Shown piece after piece: positions 10,698 through 21,857 of a stretch of DNA of 64,000 nt. Made by a program: the position numbers and the translations under genes. Every line of letters begins with the position of its first letter. The first letter of the stretch is position 1. The DNA is from Cervus elaphus (taxonomy: Eukaryota > Chordata > Mammalia > Artiodactyla > Cervidae): positions 26,935,314 to 26,999,313 of the forward strand of contig NC_057824.1 of assembly GCF_910594005.1 (NCBI RefSeq). Reading direction: 5' to 3'. A model generated the notes under the pieces. The model searched no databases and had not been told where the DNA came from. It saw nothing but the letters and a program-made list of their open reading frames with translations.

Positions 10698-10895
10698 GTT
10701 GACCCTTGAACAACATGGGGAGGGGTTAATCTGTATATAATTTATAATTGGCCCTCCATATCTGCAGTTTCTCTGTTATACGTGGATTCAACCAACCGTG
10801 GACCTGACTGCATTGCTCTGTAGTATTTACTACTGGAAAATATCTAGGTACCAGTAGACCCTTGCAGTTCAAACCCAGGTTGTTCAAGGGTCAAC
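10698..10895. mobile_element. Tigger-like non-autonomous DNA transposon
   Basis: Bounded by a perfect 17-bp inverted repeat: gttgacccttgaacaac at 10698-10714 and its reverse complement at 10879-10895. The ends also continue as ...gaacaacatggg and cccaggttgttc. The interior (tataattggccctccatatc; cagtagacccttgcagttca) matches a mammalian MITE of about 200 bp. No transposase. Confidence 0.8.
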
Positions 10896-10914
10896 CATAT
10901 TTCAGAGTCACCAG

Positions 10915-11340
10915 ATTTTTTTTTAATTGGAGGATAACTGCTTTACAATGCTGCATTAGTTTCTGCTGTACAATGATGTGAATCAGCTATATATATACAT
11001 ATATCCCCTCCCTCTTGAGCTTTCCTCCCACCCCCATCCCACCCCTCTGGGTTACCACAGACCACCAAGCTGAGCTCCCTTGTTACACAGCACCTTCCCC
11101 CTAGTTGTCTACTTTACACTACCATGTCAACACTACCCTTTCAATTTGTCCTGCCTTCTCCTTCCTGCCCTGTGTTCACAAGTCTGTGTCTCCATTCATG
11201 CCCTGCAGATAGGTTCATCAGTAGTATTTTTCTATATTCTATATACATGCATTAATATATAATATTTGTTTTTCCCCTTCTGACTTACTTCACTGTGTAT
11301 GGAAGGCTCTAGGTTCATCTACTTCACTGAGATTCCTTCT
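10915..11340 (-). repeat. Artiodactyl L1 3' end
   Basis: Poly(T), then ttggaggataactgctttac and aatgatgtgaatcagctat, the complement of the ruminant L1 3' untranslated region, continuing to tctaggttcatctac. 5'-truncated. Confidence 0.8.
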
Positions 11341-11984
11341 TATAAGAGAATTCCTGTTAATAAATTCAGCAGAAATTATATACTTTTGAGATTGCTATTT
11401 TTTAATCACTTAAAGTGAGACAACCAATGCTTCCAGATGTGATGCCATAGGAAGCAAATAGAGGTATCCTAGAGGTATTTTTTTCCAGAAGAAAACAAGC
11501 ATGAAAATCAAAAAGCTTCTAACCCTAACAACCAGATTACAGGAAATAAAGGAAATGGAGGAAGTTGTTAAAAAGTCATAAGATTAGAATCAGCCAAATC
11601 TCAGATGTAAAAAGTTCTATCAGGCAGTGACTCATTTTTTTATTCACAAATAAACAGCATGAACCAAAAAGAAAAGGTGGGGAGATTAATTATCACAGTT
11701 GTATTCTTATATAAACTGTTATAGTTAAAACGCAAGAGTTGTTTGGATCCCAATCACAAAAAAATATTACTATAAAAATATTTTTTAAGAATTTCAAACA
11801 TAAGCCAAGTAGTAGCTAAGATATAAGAAATTATTTTCATAAATAATTTCAGTTATAAGTACCTCCATAAATATTATTCAAAATCTAAAATTTTGCATAG
11901 AAGGTCATAGTCAATAATAGTCAATTCATTTCTTAAAGTGCTCTGACTTATCTCAATATGAAAATCACTTCAAGTGTATAAAAA
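11341..11984. other. No recognisable feature
   Basis: AT-rich unique DNA with no supported gene or repeat. Confidence 0.5.
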
Positions 11985-12863
11985 ACAGTTGAGGGCACCT
12001 TATCTTTGATAAAGGAGGCAAAAATATACAATGGAGAAAAGACAGTCTCTTCAACAAGTGGCGCTAGGAAAACTGGTCAACTACATGTAAAAGAATGAAA
12101 TTAGAACACTTCCTAACACCATACACAAAAATAAACTCAAAATGGATTAAAGATCTAAATATAAAACCAGAAACTATAAACTCTTAGAGGGAAACATAGA
12201 GAACACTCTCTGACATAAATCACAGTGAGATCCTCTATGACCCACATCCTAGGATAATGGAAATGAAAACAAAAATAAACAAATGGGGCCTAATTAAACT
12301 TAAAAGCTTCTGTACAATGAAGGAAACTACAAGCAAGGTGAAAAGACGACTCTCAGAAAGGGAGAAATATACAGCAAATGAAACAACTAACAAAGAATTA
12401 ATCTCCAAAATATACAAGTAGCTCAATATTAGAAAAGCAACCCAATCAAAGAGCAGGCAGAAGACCTCAACAGACATTTGTCCAAAGAAGACATGCAGAT
12501 AGCTAATAAACACATGAAAAGATGTTCAATATTCTCATTATTAGATAAATGAAATAAAAACTACATGAGGGATCATCTCACACTGGCCATCATCAAAAAG
12601 TCTACAAGCAATAAGTGCTGGAGAAGGTGTAGAGAAAAGGGAACCCTCTTGCACTGTGTCAGAATGCAAACTGATAGAGCCACTATGGAGAACAGTGTGG
12701 AGATTTCTTTAAAAAATAGGAAAAAGCTATCATACAACCCAGCAATCTCACTACTGGGCACCCTGAGGAAACCAGAACTGAAAAAGACACATATGCTCTA
12801 CGTTCATTGCAGCACTATTTACAATAGCTAAGACATGGAAGCAAACTAGAAGTCCAATGACAG

Positions 12864-13244
12864 ATGAATGCCAAAGGAAATTGTGGTTACATATACACAA
12901 TGCAAGTGAAAGAGGAGAGTGAAAAAGTTGGCTTAAAGCTCAACATTCAGAAAACTAAGATCATGGCATCTGGTCCCATCACTTCATGGGAAATAGATGG
13001 AGAAACAGTGGAAACAGTGTCAGACTTTATTTTGGGGGGCTCCAAAATCACTGCAGATGGTGATTGCAGCCATGAAATTAAAAGACGCTTACTCCTTGGA
13101 AGGAAAGTTATGACCAACCTAGACAGCATATTAAAAAGCAGAGACATTACTTTGCCAACAAAGGTCCATCTAGTCAAGGCTATAGTTTTTCCAGTGGTCA
13201 TGTATGGATGTGAGAGTTGGACTATAAAGAGAGCTGAGTGCTGA
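12864..13244 (+). pseudogene. BovB ORF2 C-terminal fragment fused to L1 leader
   Basis: An open frame of 126 codons whose first 12 or so residues come from L1 and the rest from BovB ORF2 (NIQKTKIMASGPITSW through PVVMYGCESWTIK). It ends at a stop within BovB; the C-terminal [15 protein letters not shown] block continues separately at 13419-13613. No catalytic motif is included. Confidence 0.8.
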
Positions 13245-13626
13245 AGAATTGATGCTTTTGAACTGTGGTGTTGGGGAAGACTCTTGAGAGTTGCTTGGAC
13301 CGCAAGGAGATCCAACTAGTCCATCCTAAAGGAGATCAGTCCTGGGTGTTCATTGGAAGGACTGATGCTGAAGCTGAAACTCCAATACTTTGGCCACCTC
13401 ATGTGAAGAGTTGACTCATTGGAAAAGACCCTGATGCTGGGAGGGATTGGGGGCAGGAGGAGAAGGGGACGACAGAGGATGAGATGGCTGGATGGCATCA
13501 CTGACTCGATGAACATGAGTTTGAGTAAACCCCAGGAGTTGGTGATGGACAGGGAGGCCTGGCGTGCTGTGATTCATGGGGTCGCAAAGAGTCAGACACG
13601 ACTGAGTGACTGAACTAACTGAACTG
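12903..13626 (+). mobile_element. 5'-truncated BovB nested in L1
   Basis: Starts inside ORF2 (gtgaaagaggagagtgaaaa) and runs to the normal BovB tail (gactgaactaactgaactga). Target-site duplication atacacaatg at 12893-12902 and atacacagtg at 13627-13636, one mismatch. This is a textbook 5'-truncated RTE insertion. Confidence 0.93.
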
Positions 13627-14206
13627 ATACACAGTGGAGTATTACCCAGCTATGAAAAGGAACACATTTGAGTCAGTTCTAATGAGGAACCTAGAGCCTA
13701 ATATACAGAGTGAAGTAAGTCAGGAAGAGAAAGAAAAATATTGTGTATTAATGCATACACATGGAATCAGAAAGAAAGTACTGATGATCCTACTCGCAGG
13801 GGAGCAAAGGAGACACAGACATTTTGGACACAGTAGGGGAAGGAGAGGGTGCGGTGATATGAGAGAATAGCCTTGAAACACATACATTACCATATGTAAA
13901 TCACATAGCCAGTGGGAATTCAATGCATGATGCAGGTAAATCAGTGCTCTGTGACAACCCTAGGATGGGGAAAGAGCTGGGAAGAGGATTCAAGAGGAAG
14001 AGGACACGTGTATACCTAATGCCGATGCATCTTGATGTACGGCAAAAACCATCATCCTCTAATCTTAAAAAATAAAATATACTTTTTAAAAAGTTGAAAC
14101 ATCTTTACCAAAATAAATGGCTTATTTGAAAAGTGTATCCTAGTCCTTCCTATTTTAATCTGAAGGCCAAAATTTTCTTTGTTTCTATTTCAAGCATAGG
14201 CTGTGT

Positions 14207-14241
14207 TGTATGTGTGTGTGTGCACATGCGTGTGTGTTTGT
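14207..14241. repeat. (TG)n microsatellite
   Basis: tgtatgtgtgtgtgtgcaca followed by more TG units. Confidence 0.85.
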
Positions 14242-14859
14242 ATCAGAAATTTCTAAGTAGACCTTGTTTTTATTAACAGAAGCACACACAGTTTCATTCT
14301 GTAACAAACTGTGATGAGCTCTTCAACTATGAGGTCCTTAAATATCCCAAATAAGGCTATACAAAACAAAGCAAACATATCCCAAAGTCATAAACCAACT
14401 CTGACAGTAAATAAGCAAAATATTTTAAAATGAAGCAGAACATTCAAAGCATGGCCAAAAAAAGAAAAAGATTTTAAGGCACATGTAGAATTTGGAATAT
14501 AAACCAAGTAGTAGAGGATATATATGAAATTACCATTGAACTTGTCAGGTATGATTAACAATATTATAGCTCTGCTTTTTCAAAGGATTCTCTATCAGTT
14601 ATTAATGCATACTAAATTATTTATAGTTGAAGTGCTATAATATTTTATTTGCTTTAAACTATTACAGAGGGGGGGAAAAAAACAGGAAGAATAGCTGAAT
14701 AAAGAGTGGCAAATGTTAATAACAGTTGAAGTTGGGTGATTAGTCCCTGAAGGATCATTATATAGTGGCTCTATTTTTATATTTGCTCAAATCTTTTCCA
14801 TATTTTTAAAAGGAAAAAGTAACAGTTATTCAGAGACACATCCAACTAGCCCTTAGTGA
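14242..14859. other. No recognisable feature
   Basis: AT-rich unique DNA. Confidence 0.5.
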
Positions 14860-14957
14860 GGACCACCCCTGAGCCAGGCCCAGTGCTAAAATTAGGGATA
14901 CAAAGATGAGTCACCCATGGACTCCAACTTCAAGGATTTTTCATTGGAGTATAGTAG
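14860..14957 (-). repeat. L2 3'-end fragment
   Basis: gagccaggcccagtgctaaa followed by gggatacaaagatgagtcac, the complement of the L2 3' region; short and diverged. Confidence 0.5.
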
Positions 14958-15454
14958 TTCAAGGAGTCAAGAGGTAATTACCATATAGATGCATGTTCCC
15001 ACTGGGAGGACTTTGCCAAGCTGTATATTCCTTTTGATCGTCCACTTATATGGTGGGCCATCCACTCTCAAAGAATTTCAACCCTGGAGTATCTGCCATT
15101 CTTTGAAATACTGTCTGAAATCCAAAGGAAGGCAAGCCTTGAGGGCAATGAGTGGTGGGCAAGCCAACATTCCCCAGTGTGAGTCATCATAGTTCTGGGC
15201 TGTCACTCAAAGAAGGAGTAGCTTCTCCAAATGACGTTTGGCAAATATCAGGACTTTATGGCAGCTGGTGGGTGGGCATACCGGGCTGACACCTGACCAT
15301 GAGGTGATGGGATAAGCCATCAACACTTCTCAACTGATCAAATTGGAAAGGGATTCCCTGTTAATCAACCAGGTGAAAGGCTTGGACACTCTCTATGGTG
15401 GAAAACTCGTATTTGTTAGCGCACTCATTATGTTCATCAAAAGAAGCTGCCGTT
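14958..15454. other. No recognisable feature
   Basis: Unique DNA; a 67-codon open frame at 14989-15192 shows no identifiable domain. Confidence 0.5.
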
Positions 15455-15620
15455 TCCTGAACACCTAGAGTGGGCTCTGCTTTGTGCTGTGTGCTTTGTA
15501 TACGTGATTTCATGTAACGCTCACTATGAACTTGCAAGCATTTTGACACATAAGAAACTAAGACTTAGAGAAGTGAACTGTTCATGGTCAGAAAGTGTTT
15601 CGAGTTTGTTTTGCTTTGAA
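15455..15620 (-). repeat. MIR SINE fragment
   Basis: tttcctgaacacctagagtg, tgctttgtatacgtgatttc and aagaaactaagacttagaga follow the reverse MIR order. Confidence 0.6.
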
Positions 15621-15927
15621 TCAGTTAAAACAAAACAACAACCAAAATAAAACAATGTGCAGGCCAAAAAAAGCACACTTCTGTGGGCTAGCTCAGCCAT
15701 AGTTTTCAGTTTGAGACCTATGCTGTACCCCGATGCTTTTACCAAATGCACCTCTTACTAAAGCCTTTTTTATTCTCCAGCTTAAAAAGTTATAATTCTA
15801 GAGCCCTGGGTTCTAGAGCATGGAATGCAAGGTAATTCCACTCTCTTCTTCATGTGATATGGAATGATCAATTTCTACTTGGAAATACACATTTCTTGGG
15901 CAATGTATTTTCTCTTTCCCTTTTTCT

Positions 15928-16078
15928 AAGGACACTAATCTTAGTCAAGAGTCAGGGCTTCACCCTTATGACCTCATTTTGCTTTACTTCCTAAGAGGCC
16001 CTATCTCCAAATGCCATGATACTGGGGGCTAAGACTTTAATATAAGAATTTGGGAAGGGCATAAACACTCAATTTATA
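15928..16078 (-). repeat. Ancient mammalian repeat, family not assigned
   Basis: Contains aaggacactaatcttagtca, tatgacctcattttgcttta, ccctatctccaaatgccatg and gaatttgggaagggcataaa. I recognise this as a common mammalian interspersed repeat but will not name the family or be sure of its orientation. Confidence 0.5.
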
Positions 16079-16639
16079 GGACTCTATACATGTGAGTTGT
16101 CACAGCTGAGCCTGGCAAGTACACAAACTCACTGGCATCAATGGGAAACACTGGAATGTGTAAAATGTCCACACAGTATGCAAATACTGCATTTAGACAC
16201 AGATATGGGCAGAGGAGCCAGACCATCACTCCTGTTTCAAGCCCAGGAATTACATCAACCATTTGCCTCTGGTATGGAAAACTCTCCTTCTCTATTTGTT
16301 TGTGAAAACTGCCTGTCATGAATAAGAGATCAAACTAGAAATGCATATCAAACCCGATGCAGCAGGAGTTGGGGAGCCAGGAAGGAAACATGGTGAATTA
16401 TAAATCCTCCAAGAGAAAAGGAAGTCTGTACAACTCTCTTGAGCAAAACCTTGACAACAAAAGAAGAACCATCATCATCCGAGAGCCTAAAGGATGTGCT
16501 GCCCAGAGGCTGTTCTACCAGCACAAGTGGATCATCCCATAATGTTCAGTAACCACTTTACAAAACAGATTTCTGTACTGGCCAGTTATCTGACTAAATC
16601 AGGATTGGCTTGTCACTCAGCTACAGTAGGTGATCAGAT
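16079..16639. other. No recognisable feature
   Basis: Unique sequence; 61-81 codon open frames on both strands overlap one another and lack any domain. Confidence 0.5.
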
Positions 16640-17105
16640 GGTATAGACAAGGAATGAAAGTTTTAGGGTCAGTGTAGACCTGGGTTCGGGAGAAGGCAAT
16701 GGCACCCCACTCCAGTACTCTTGCCGGGAAAATCCCACGGATGGAGGAGCCTGGTAGGCTGCGGTCCATGTGGTCTCTAAGAGTCAGACACGACTGAGCA
16801 TCTTCACTTTCACTTTTCACTTTCATGCATTGGAGAAGGAAATGGCAACCCACTCCAGTGTTCTTGCCTGGAGAATCTCAGGGATGGGGGAGCATGGTGG
16901 GCTGCCGTCTATGGGGTCGCACAGAGTCAGACACAACTGAAGCGACTTAGCAGCAGCAGCAGCAGACCTGGGTTCAAATTCCACTTCATCACCTACAAAT
17001 TACCTATAAAATCCATTTCAGCAACAAACATGACCCACATGAATCTACTTTCCAGATTTGTAAAATGGAGATAGTAATATATTTCTCCTAAGGTCCATTG
17101 GAAAA
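16640..17105 (+). repeat. MIR SINE split by Bov-A2
   Basis: Left part ends ttttagggtcagtgtagacc and right part begins gacctgggttcaaattccac, continuing to tttgtaaaatggagatagta. Consensus order is restored if the Bov-A2 is removed. Confidence 0.75.
16688..16963 (+). repeat. Bov-A2 SINE
   Basis: Dimer of two Bov-A monomers (ggagaaggcaatggcacccc... and ggagaaggaaatggcaaccc...) joined by ttcactttcacttttcactt, ending cgacttagcagcagcagcag. Flanked by a perfect 12-bp duplication, agacctgggttc, at 16676-16687 and 16964-16975. Confidence 0.95.
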
Positions 17106-17109
17106 AAAG

Positions 17110-17260
17110 TGTTGAGTGCTACTTACATGCCAGGTCCCATGCTAAACTTACAAACTTCCCAACAATCAGTGAGGTAGATTTTTTAGCCAATATTATCCCA
17201 TATTTCAGACAATGAAACTTAGGCATAGAGAAGTTAAATAAGTTTTCTAAGTGCACATAT
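17110..17260 (-). repeat. MIR SINE
   Basis: gttgagtgctacttacatgc, atattatcccatatttcaga and gcatagagaagttaaataag. Opposite orientation to the MIR just before it. Confidence 0.7.
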
Positions 17261-17377
17261 TTGAGAGAGTATGTATGTGACATTTAGCTGCTTCCAGGCA
17301 CAGGTACACTCTAAAGAAGTGCTTCCTCCTCACCCTACGTTGTTCTCAAACACAGGTTTAGGTAGTTGTTGATCTTG

Positions 17378-17478
17378 TTGTTCAGTTGTAAGTCATATCT
17401 GACTCTCTGCAGCCCTATGAACTGCAGCATGCCAGGCTTCCCTGTCCTTCACTATCTCCTAGAGTTTGCTCAAGTTAG
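17378..17478 (-). repeat. BovB 3'-end fragment
   Basis: ttgttcagttgtaagtcata, cctatgaactgcagcatgcc and gagtttgctcaagtt match the last 100 bp of BovB in reverse. 5'-truncated to a scrap. Confidence 0.75.
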
Positions 17479-17566
17479 GCAGTTGAGACCCCTTTGAAAT
17501 GTAAATATTTTAACTAGGACAGATAGTACATTAAACCATATCAGTCAAGAAATAAAATTTCCTTAG

Positions 17567-17735
17567 CATCTGTTTTCCAAACTTCCCCCAAGACAAAAAA
17601 ATCACGTGGGACTCTTGATGTCTTTCCCCTCTTCCCAGGACTTTGCCCTGATGATTCTGAAGCAACAGATTGAGCTAGAGGACTGGAAATTTTTATTCTT
17701 AAACTTTCAGGTGATACTGATGCTCAAGGAAAATG
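17567..17735 (+). repeat. MER5A-like hAT MITE
   Basis: gttttccaaacttcccccaa near the start and ctttcaggtgatactgatgc near the end follow MER5A order, with the middle reading ccctgatgattctgaagcaa. Terminal repeats are decayed. Confidence 0.6.
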
Positions 17736-17784
17736 TTCACCTGAACCCCCAAGGAGAAGAGACCTCTAGGAATCATACGGCCAT

Positions 17785-18098
17785 ACTCCCCTAAGAGCTC
17801 AGTTGGTAAAGAATCCGCCTGCAATGCAGGAGACCTGGGTTCGGTCCCTGGGTTGAGAACATCCCCTGGAGAAAGGAAAGGCTATCCACTCCAGTATTCT
17901 TGGGCTTTCCTTGTGGTTCAGTTGCTAAAGAATCGGCCTGCAATGCAGGAGACCTGGGTTCAATCCCTGCGTTGGGAAGATCCCCTGGAAAAGGGAAAGG
18001 CTACCCACTCCAGTATTCTGGCCTGGAGAATTCCATGGACTGTATGGTCCATAGGGTCGCAAAGAGTTGGACACAACAGAGCGATTTTCACTTCACTT
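17785..18098 (+). repeat. Bov-tA SINE, tandem-head form
   Basis: A tRNA-like head plus about 50 bp of Bov-A (to ctccagtattctt near 17900) is followed at once by a complete Bov-tA (ggctttccttgtggttcag onward) ending acacaacagagcgattttca. Same architecture as the copies at 1091, 22627 and 25539. Confidence 0.88.
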
Positions 18099-18149
18099 CA
18101 AACGGCATGATAAACTCTTACAGCAAAAACGATGGGAGACCTTACTGAA

Positions 18150-18260
18150 TCACATCCCTTCATTTTACTCATGGGGAAACTGAGTCCCGGTGAGGGGAAG
18201 TGACTTGCCCTAAAGTCACACAGTCTATGTAGGGCAGATTTGAAAATTGAACCAATGACA
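18150..18260 (-). repeat. MIR SINE fragment
   Basis: cattttactcatggggaaac, tgacttgccctaaagtcaca; clear reverse MIR core. Confidence 0.75.
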
Positions 18261-18438
18261 CTTTTCTTTAACATCTTCAGGACAAGCAAGTATTGGTTGA
18301 GGTGAGAGGTAGAAGCAATTAAGAACACCGGGAGATATCCAAGTAAGTTAAGTTTGGATGGAATACATGTGAATGATCCTGAGCAGCCATGGAGAAAACA
18401 AGAGAGGCAGAAAAGGGGAAAATAAAACAATTGTTTCT

Positions 18439-18672
18439 GGGACTTCCCTTGTGGTCTAGTGGTTAAGAATCTGCCTGCCAATGCAGGAGACAGGGGTTCA
18501 ATCTCTGGTCCAAGAAGATTCCACGTGCCCCGGGGTAGCTAAGCCCATTCGCCACAACTACTGAAGCCCTAGAGACCAGACACCACAACTAGATAGTAGC
18601 CCCCACTCTCCACAACTGAGAGCAACACAAGACCCGGCACAGCCAAAATTAATAAACAATTTTTTAAAAAAA
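18439..18672 (+). repeat. CHR-type SINE
   Basis: Head gggacttcccttgtggtcta, body with ccacaactactgaagcccta and ccggcacagccaaaattaat, A/T tail. Confidence 0.9.
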
Positions 18673-19113
18673 TCACTTTCGGTGTGCTATGTAAGACCTG
18701 GCTATCTCATATCCATTCATATTTATAGCTTCTCTCTCTCCTCCACTTTTATCTTTCATCTCTTTCCGTATTTCTCCTTTTGTTCTCTTGTACCTCGTGT
18801 ACCTCTTTTTCGGATATATTCCTATCAAACAATAAGGATATCTTTTCTACAGAAAACTCAGATTTCTTATTCAATGCCTAGAAAGGATCAGAGTTTTCTT
18901 TCTCTCATTGACACTTCTGTTCAATATAATCTTCGCCTTCCCAGCAGTGGCTGCCCTCCTTCTTCACTTAGTCCAGATATGTGTTCTTAATTTTCCTCCA
19001 GAAAATATTCCTTCAGGCTCCAGTTGGGGCAAATCTAAACCAAGAGATAGGCAGGCAGCCTGTGTGCAAGGTTGAAACCCTGGTCCATGTCTGTCCCATA
19101 GACATCCATGTTT
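18673..19113. other. Pyrimidine-rich unique DNA
   Basis: CT-rich between 18730 and 18800; no repeat family or exon recognised. Confidence 0.45.
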
Positions 19114-20110
19114 TTGTTCAGTCCCCATGGACTGCAGCACGCCAGGCTGCCCTGTCCTTTACCAGCTCTTGGAGTTTGCTCAAACTGATGTCCATTGAGT
19201 TGCTGATGCCATCCAACCGTCTCATCCTCTGTCATCCCCTTCTCTTCCTGCCTTCAATCTTTCCCAATATCAGGGTCTTTTCCAATGAGCCAGCTCTTCG
19301 CATCAGGTGGCAAAAGTATTGGAGCTTCAGCTTCAGTATCAGTCCTTCCAATGAATATTCAGGGTTGATTTCCTTTAGGATGGACTGGTTTGATCTCTTT
19401 GCTGTCCAAGGGACTCTCAAGCACCATAACTGGAAACCATCAATTCTTCAGCACTCAGCCTTCCTTATGGTCCAACTCTCACATCTGCACATGACTACTG
19501 GAAAAACCATAGCTTTGACAATAGTGAACTTTGTCGGCAAAGTGATGTCCCTGGTTTTTGATATGTTGTCTAGGTTTGTCATAGTTTTTCTTCAAAAGGA
19601 GCAAGTGTCTTTTAATGTCATGGCTGCAGTCACTGCTGCTGCTAAGTCACTTCAGTCATGTCCGACTCTATGTGACCCCATAGATGGCAGCCCACCAGGC
19701 TCCCCCATCCCTGGGATTCTCCAGGCAAGAACACTGGAGTGGGTTGCCATTTCCTTCTCCAATGCATGAAAGTGAAAAGTGAAAGTGAAGTTGCTCAGTA
19801 GAGTCTGACTCTTAGCAACCCCATGGACCACAGCCTACCAGGCTCCTCCGTCCATGGGATTTTCCAGTGACTGTCTGCAGTGATTTTCAAGTCCAGAAAA
19901 ATGAAGTCTGACACTGTTTCTGTTTTTCCCCCATCTATTTGCCTTGAAGTGACAGCAGGGCCACCCAAGATGGAAAGGTCATGGTGGAGAGTTCAGACAA
20001 AATGTGGTCTGCTGGAGAAGGGAATGGCAAACCACTTCACATTCTTGCATTAAGAACCCTATGAACAGTATGAAACAGCAAAAAGACTTCTGAAGGAGTT
20101 ACCCTGATCT
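19114..20110 (-). mobile_element. BovB with 5' inversion
   Basis: The part 19114-19953 is the 3' third of BovB on the minus strand (gttcagtccccatggactgc through gtctgacactgtttctg), split by a Bov-A2. Directly beyond it, 19954-20110 is BovB 5'-end sequence on the plus strand (gggccacccaagatggaaag; ggagaagggaatggcaaacc; gaaccctatgaacagtatga). Read on the minus strand, an inverted 5' segment precedes the 3' segment with the middle missing, the layout left by twin priming. Confidence 0.8.
19636..19868 (-). repeat. Bov-A2 SINE nested in BovB
   Basis: Starts ctgctgctgctaagtcactt and contains both monomers in reverse, but stops at gggattttccag, so the first monomer is truncated. The flanks cagtcact and cagtgact may be a one-mismatch duplication. 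Confidence 0.85.
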
Positions 20111-20664
20111 GAGGCATAGTTTGGAATCAGTGAGGGAAGAATATGTTGGGGGAGGATTAAGTTAAAGTGAAATGTCTTACATTCTTTGAGCTATTCAGGG
20201 CCTATGGTAAAAATTAGTTCTGGACTTTAGGAAGAGGAGCAGAGAAAACCATGGATTCTACTAGCCTGGGGGAGGAGCAGTCAGTAGGATTCCTACCTGG
20301 TGTATTGGACGGCAGCCAGAGGCTCAGAACAGAGCCAACCTGTCCTTCTCTGGAAGCTATAGCTCTGCTGACCCTGAAGGCAAATATCTAATCAGCTGGC
20401 ACCCCATAGGGAGCCCTCTAGTCCCCAGACTGGAGGTTTCCCAAGCCTGCCTAGACTGTGATCTCAGTTCCCACTGAGATGCTCAAATCTGAAGATGTAA
20501 ATAAGAGAACCAGAGAAAAATTGAAAATTCTTTTTAATGTACTTCCCAGAACAGATTTCTGCAAATACCATTTTATTCCTGATGAGCATAAACAGAGAAA
20601 AGGCAGAGGATTTTCCCTTTCCATTGGAGGAAGATGGAAGAATATACACTAAACTCTAGTGTCC
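20111..20664. other. No recognisable feature
   Basis: Unique DNA, moderately GC-rich around 20270-20460. No domain or splice pattern recognised. Confidence 0.45.
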
Positions 20665-20885
20665 AAACTCCTTTCAAATCCTGGCTCTGTCATTTGCCAG
20701 TGGTGTGATCTGGAAGAACTGACTTATCCTTGCTGAGCCAAAATGTCTTCATCCATAAAATGGGAATGATACTCATAAAATCTATTGCAGAGGGATGTTG
20801 AGAGGTTTAAACAAGGTGATAAAGGCAAGCATTTAGAAGAGTGGTTAGAACTTAATATGTGGGCTTTAGTCATTAGTACAGATAA
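20665..20885 (+). repeat. MIR SINE
   Basis: caaatcctggctctgtcatt, ctgagccaaaatgtcttcat and ataaaatgggaatgatactc are the MIR core on the plus strand; BovB follows at once. Confidence 0.75.
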
Positions 20886-21145
20886 TGCTAAAGAATGTTC
20901 AAACTACCAAACAATTGCACTCATTTCACATGCTAGCAAAGTAACACTCAAAATCCTTCAAGCTAGGCTTCAGGACTACATGAACCAAATGCATACATGA
21001 ACTTTCAGATGTATAAGCTGGGTATAGAAAAGGCAGAGGAACCAGAGATCAAATTGCTAACATTTGTTGGATCATAGAGAAAGCAAGGGAATTCCAGAAA
21101 AACATCTACTTCTGCTTCATTGACTACACTAAATTCTTTGACTGT

Positions 21146-21742
21146 GTGGATCACAACAAATTGTGGAAAATTCTTCAAGAGATGGGAATACCAGACCACC
21201 TAACCTGCCACCTGAGAAACCTGTATGCAGGTCAAGAAGCAACAGTTAGAACCAGACAGGGAACAGCAAACTGGTTACAAATTGGGAAAGGAGTACATCA
21301 AGGCTGTATATTGTCATCCTCCTTATTTAAATTATATGCAGTGTACATACAAAATGCTGGGCTGGATGAAGCACAAGCTGGAATCAAGATTTCCAGGAGA
21401 AATATCAACAACCTCAGATATGAAGATGATATTACTCTAATGGCAGAAACTGCAGAGGAACTAAAGAGCCTCTTGGTGAGGGTGAAAGAGGAGAGTGAAA
21501 AACCTGGTTTAAAACCCAACATTAAAAAAACGAAGATCATGGCATCCGGTCCCATCACTTCATGGCAAATAGATGGGGGAAAAGTGGAAACAGTGACTGA
21601 TTTTATTTTCTTGGGCTCCAAAATCACTGTGGATGGTGACACCAGCCATGAAATTAAAAGATGCTTGCTCCTTGGAAGAAAAGCTTCCTTCCAAGCTTCC
21701 TTGGAAGGAAAGCTATGGCAAACCTGCTGCTGCTGCTGGTAA
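21146..21742 (+). pseudogene. BovB reverse transcriptase fragment, YEDD mutant
   Basis: A 198-codon open piece of ORF2. The loop GVHQGCILSSSLFKLY is recognisable, but the catalytic box reads YEDD at residues 92-95 instead of YADD. The frame ends in the inserted Bov-A (TCCCCW). It lacks motif A in frame and the C-terminus. Confidence 0.82.
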
Positions 21743-21857
21743 GTCGCTTCAGTCGTATCCGATTCTGTGTGACCCCATAGACGGCAGCCCACCAGGTTCC
21801 TCCGTCCCTGGGATTCTCCAGGCAAGAATACTAGAGTGGGCTGCCATTTCCTTCTCC
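21726..21857 (-). repeat. Single Bov-A monomer inserted in BovB
   Basis: gctgctgctgctggtaagtc then one Bov-A unit in reverse, ending ccatttccttctcc. Perfect 11-bp duplication atggcaaacct at 21715-21725 and 21858-21868. Only one monomer is present, against the two of Bov-A2. Confidence 0.92.

Larger units (their letters stand above)
11985..14090 (+). mobile_element. L1 LINE, 3' half, split by BovB
   Basis: The part 11985-12902 is ORF2 C-terminal sequence (gcgctaggaaaactggtcaa; caacccagcaatctcactac; tgcagcactatttacaatag) and 13637-14090 is the continuation and 3' end (gtattacccagctatgaaaa; gaagtaagtcaggaagagaa). Frame is broken by many changes. A BovB interrupts it between matching duplications. 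Confidence 0.88.

Noticed and set aside
19636..19868. Second BovB insertion considered at this place
   Set aside because: The double-monomer structure and GCT start show it is a Bov-A2 SINE.
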